NCBI GenBank assembly: GCA_964475385.1
Contig: CAYYWV010000131.1
Location: 1-6,128 of the forward strand
From: CAYYWV01 sp964475385
Lineage (GTDB): Bacteria; Pseudomonadota; Alphaproteobacteria; JAAXGF01
DNA length: 6,128 nt
Direction of reading: 5' to 3'
The translations under genes were made by a program, and so were the position numbers. The notes beneath the pieces are model-generated. The model had not been told where the DNA came from. It searched no databases and saw nothing but the letters and a program-made list of their open reading frames with translations. This document shows, one piece after another, positions 4,843 through 6,128 of the stretch. Within the stretch, counting starts at the first letter, position 1. Each line of letters begins with the position of its first letter.

Positions 4843-6128
4843 ATGAGCATCGCCACGCCTGAGCGCGCCGACATCGCCGTTTCCCACAAAGACATGGCCA
4901 ATGCGGTCCGCGCGCTCGCGATGGACGCGGTCCAGGCCGCCAACTCGGGCCATCCCGGCATGCCCATGGGCATGGCCGACGTGGCGACGGTTCTGTTCAC
5001 CCGCTTTCTCAAGTTCGACCCCTCGCGGCCCGACTGGCCCGACCGCGACCGCTTCGTCTTGTCGGCGGGCCACGGCTCGATGCTCCTTTACGCGCTTCTC
5101 TATCTGACCGGCTATGAAGGCGTGACCATCGACGAGTTGCGCCGCTTCCGCCAGCTTGGCAGCCGCACGCCGGGCCATCCCGAGCGCGGCCACACGCCGG
5201 GGGTCGAAACCACGACCGGACCGCTCGGCCAAGGCTTCGCCACCGCGGTCGGTATGGCGCTCGGCGAACGCCTGCTCGCCGCCCGCTTCGGCGACCGCGT
5301 GGTCGACCACTACACCTATGTGATCGCCGGCGACGGCGACCTGATGGAGGGAATCAGCCACGAGGCCGCCTCGCTCGCCGGCCATCTCGGACTTTCGAAG
5401 CTGATCGTTCTGTTCGACGACAACCGAATTTCGATCGACGGACCGACGTCGCTCGCCACCAGCGACGACAACCTCGCCCGCTTCCGCGCCTACGGCTGGG
5501 AGGTGGCGGCGGTCGACGGCCACGATGCGGAGGCGATCGCGCAGGCCATCGAAGCCGCGCGCGAAAGCCCGCGCCCGTCGCTGATCGCCTGCCGCACCAC
5601 CATCGGCTTCGGCGCGCCGACCAAGGAAGGCACCGCCGCGACCCACGGCGCGCCCCTCGGCGAGGACGAGATCGCCGGCGCGCGCGAGCGGCTTGGCTGG
5701 GCCGCGCCGCCGTTCGAGATTCCTGCGCCGGTCCTCGCGGCCTGGCGCGAGGCGGGCGCGCGCGGGCGCGAAGCCTCGGCGGCCTGGGACCGGGCGTTCG
5801 AAGCGCTGGATGCCGAGAAACGCGCCGCCTTCGCGCGCGGCCAAGCGGGCGCGCTGCCCGAAGGCTGGCAGGACGCGCTCAACGCCCATAAGCGCCGCCT
5901 CGCCGAGGACAGGCCGACCTGGGCGACCCGCAAGGCGAGCCAGGCCGCGCTCGACGCGCTCAGCCAAGCGATCCCCGAGATGGTCGGCGGCTCGGCCGAC
6001 CTCACGGGCTCGAACAACACCCAGGCCGCGGGCATGGCGGCGGTCTCGGCCGGCGACTTCGGCGGCCGTTACATCCACTACGGGGTGCGCGAGCACGCCA
6101 TGGCGGCGGCGATGAACGGGCTCGCGCT
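4843..6128 (+). CDS. tkt: Transketolase, N-terminal two-thirds (3' partial)
   Basis: The frame is open from the ATG at 4843 to the window end, giving 428 complete codons of a protein usually near 660-670 residues. Transketolase moves two-carbon ketol units between sugar phosphates in the pentose phosphate and Calvin cycles, using thiamine diphosphate (ThDP) and a divalent metal. Visible catalytic or binding residues are His37 (NSGHPGMPMG), His77 (SAGHGSML), the TTGPLGQG loop at 124-131, and the ThDP-metal motif GDGDLMEG from Gly163 ending in Asp193-Asn194. His268 (ATHGAP) and the catalytic Glu417 (YGVREHAM) follow. The pyrophosphate domain fills about 1-330 and the pyrimidine domain begins near 357. 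The ATG at 4843 gives an N-terminal extension of about ten residues over E. coli TktA. The only other nearby ATG, Met18, would begin too close to the conserved core. No strong Shine-Dalgarno sequence precedes the start. Whether it serves the Calvin cycle cannot be judged from this window. Confidence 0.96.
   Translation, partial: MSIATPERADIAVSHKDMANAVRALAMDAVQAANSGHPGMPMGMADVATVLFTRFLKFDPSRPDWPDRDRFVLSAGHGSMLLYALLYLTGYEGVTIDELRRFRQLGSRTPGHPERGHTPGVETTTGPLGQGFATAVGMALGERLLAARFGDRVVDHYTYVIAGDGDLMEGISHEAASLAGHLGLSKLIVLFDDNRISIDGPTSLATSDDNLARFRAYGWEVAAVDGHDAEAIAQAIEAARESPRPSLIACRTTIGFGAPTKEGTAATHGAPLGEDEIAGARERLGWAAPPFEIPAPVLAAWREAGARGREASAAWDRAFEALDAEKRAAFARGQAGALPEGWQDALNAHKRRLAEDRPTWATRKASQAALDALSQAIPEMVGGSADLTGSNNTQAAGMAAVSAGDFGGRYIHYGVREHAMAAAMNGLA

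Noticed and set aside
4837..6096. A 419-codon open frame on the minus strand
   Set aside because: It is the reverse complement of transketolase, which has all the family's catalytic motifs on the plus strand. The antisense product shows no family features.

Overview
The window is high-GC bacterial chromosome, most likely from an alphaproteobacterium. This rests on the gene order: a coiled-coil gene directly upstream of zapA, then a 6S RNA, then 5-formyltetrahydrofolate cyclo-ligase and a YmdB-type phosphoesterase, with transketolase divergent. The lineage is inferred from gene order and protein sequence only. All protein-coding genes look like normal housekeeping or core-metabolism genes with consistent high-GC codon use. 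There is no phage, transposase, CRISPR array, toxin-antitoxin pair or defence cassette.

Layout, left to right. (1) Positions 1-931, plus strand: the 3' part of a multi-domain rhodanese-like protein whose start lies outside the window. (2) Positions 932-1119: a gap between convergent genes, filled by a strongly palindromic element with imperfect inverted ends. (3) Positions 1120-1719, minus strand: a cysteine-dioxygenase-like cupin with a good ribosome binding site and a plausible promoter of its own. (4) Positions 1797-4594, minus strand: a tight cluster, read 5' to 3' as a ZauP-like coiled-coil gene, zapA, 6S RNA, 5-formyl-THF cyclo-ligase and ymdB. (5) Positions 4595-4842: a divergent intergenic region with a candidate promoter for the minus-strand cluster. 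(6) Positions 4843-6128, plus strand: transketolase, cut off by the window end.

The coiled-coil protein and ZapA are expected to act together on the FtsZ ring. 6S RNA would tune housekeeping RNA polymerase on entry into stationary phase, and cyclo-ligase salvages 5-formyl-THF into the one-carbon pool. The linkage of 6S RNA to cyclo-ligase also occurs in E. coli (ssrS-ygfA). The rhodanese-like protein and the cupin both point to sulfur or thiol chemistry, but they are convergent and not one operon.

I found no convincing new biological system. The points most worth checking are the 39-residue repeats in the coiled-coil protein, the 6S RNA whose closing stem runs up to the cyclo-ligase start codon, the palindromic element, and the lack of catalytic cysteine in both visible rhodanese domains.
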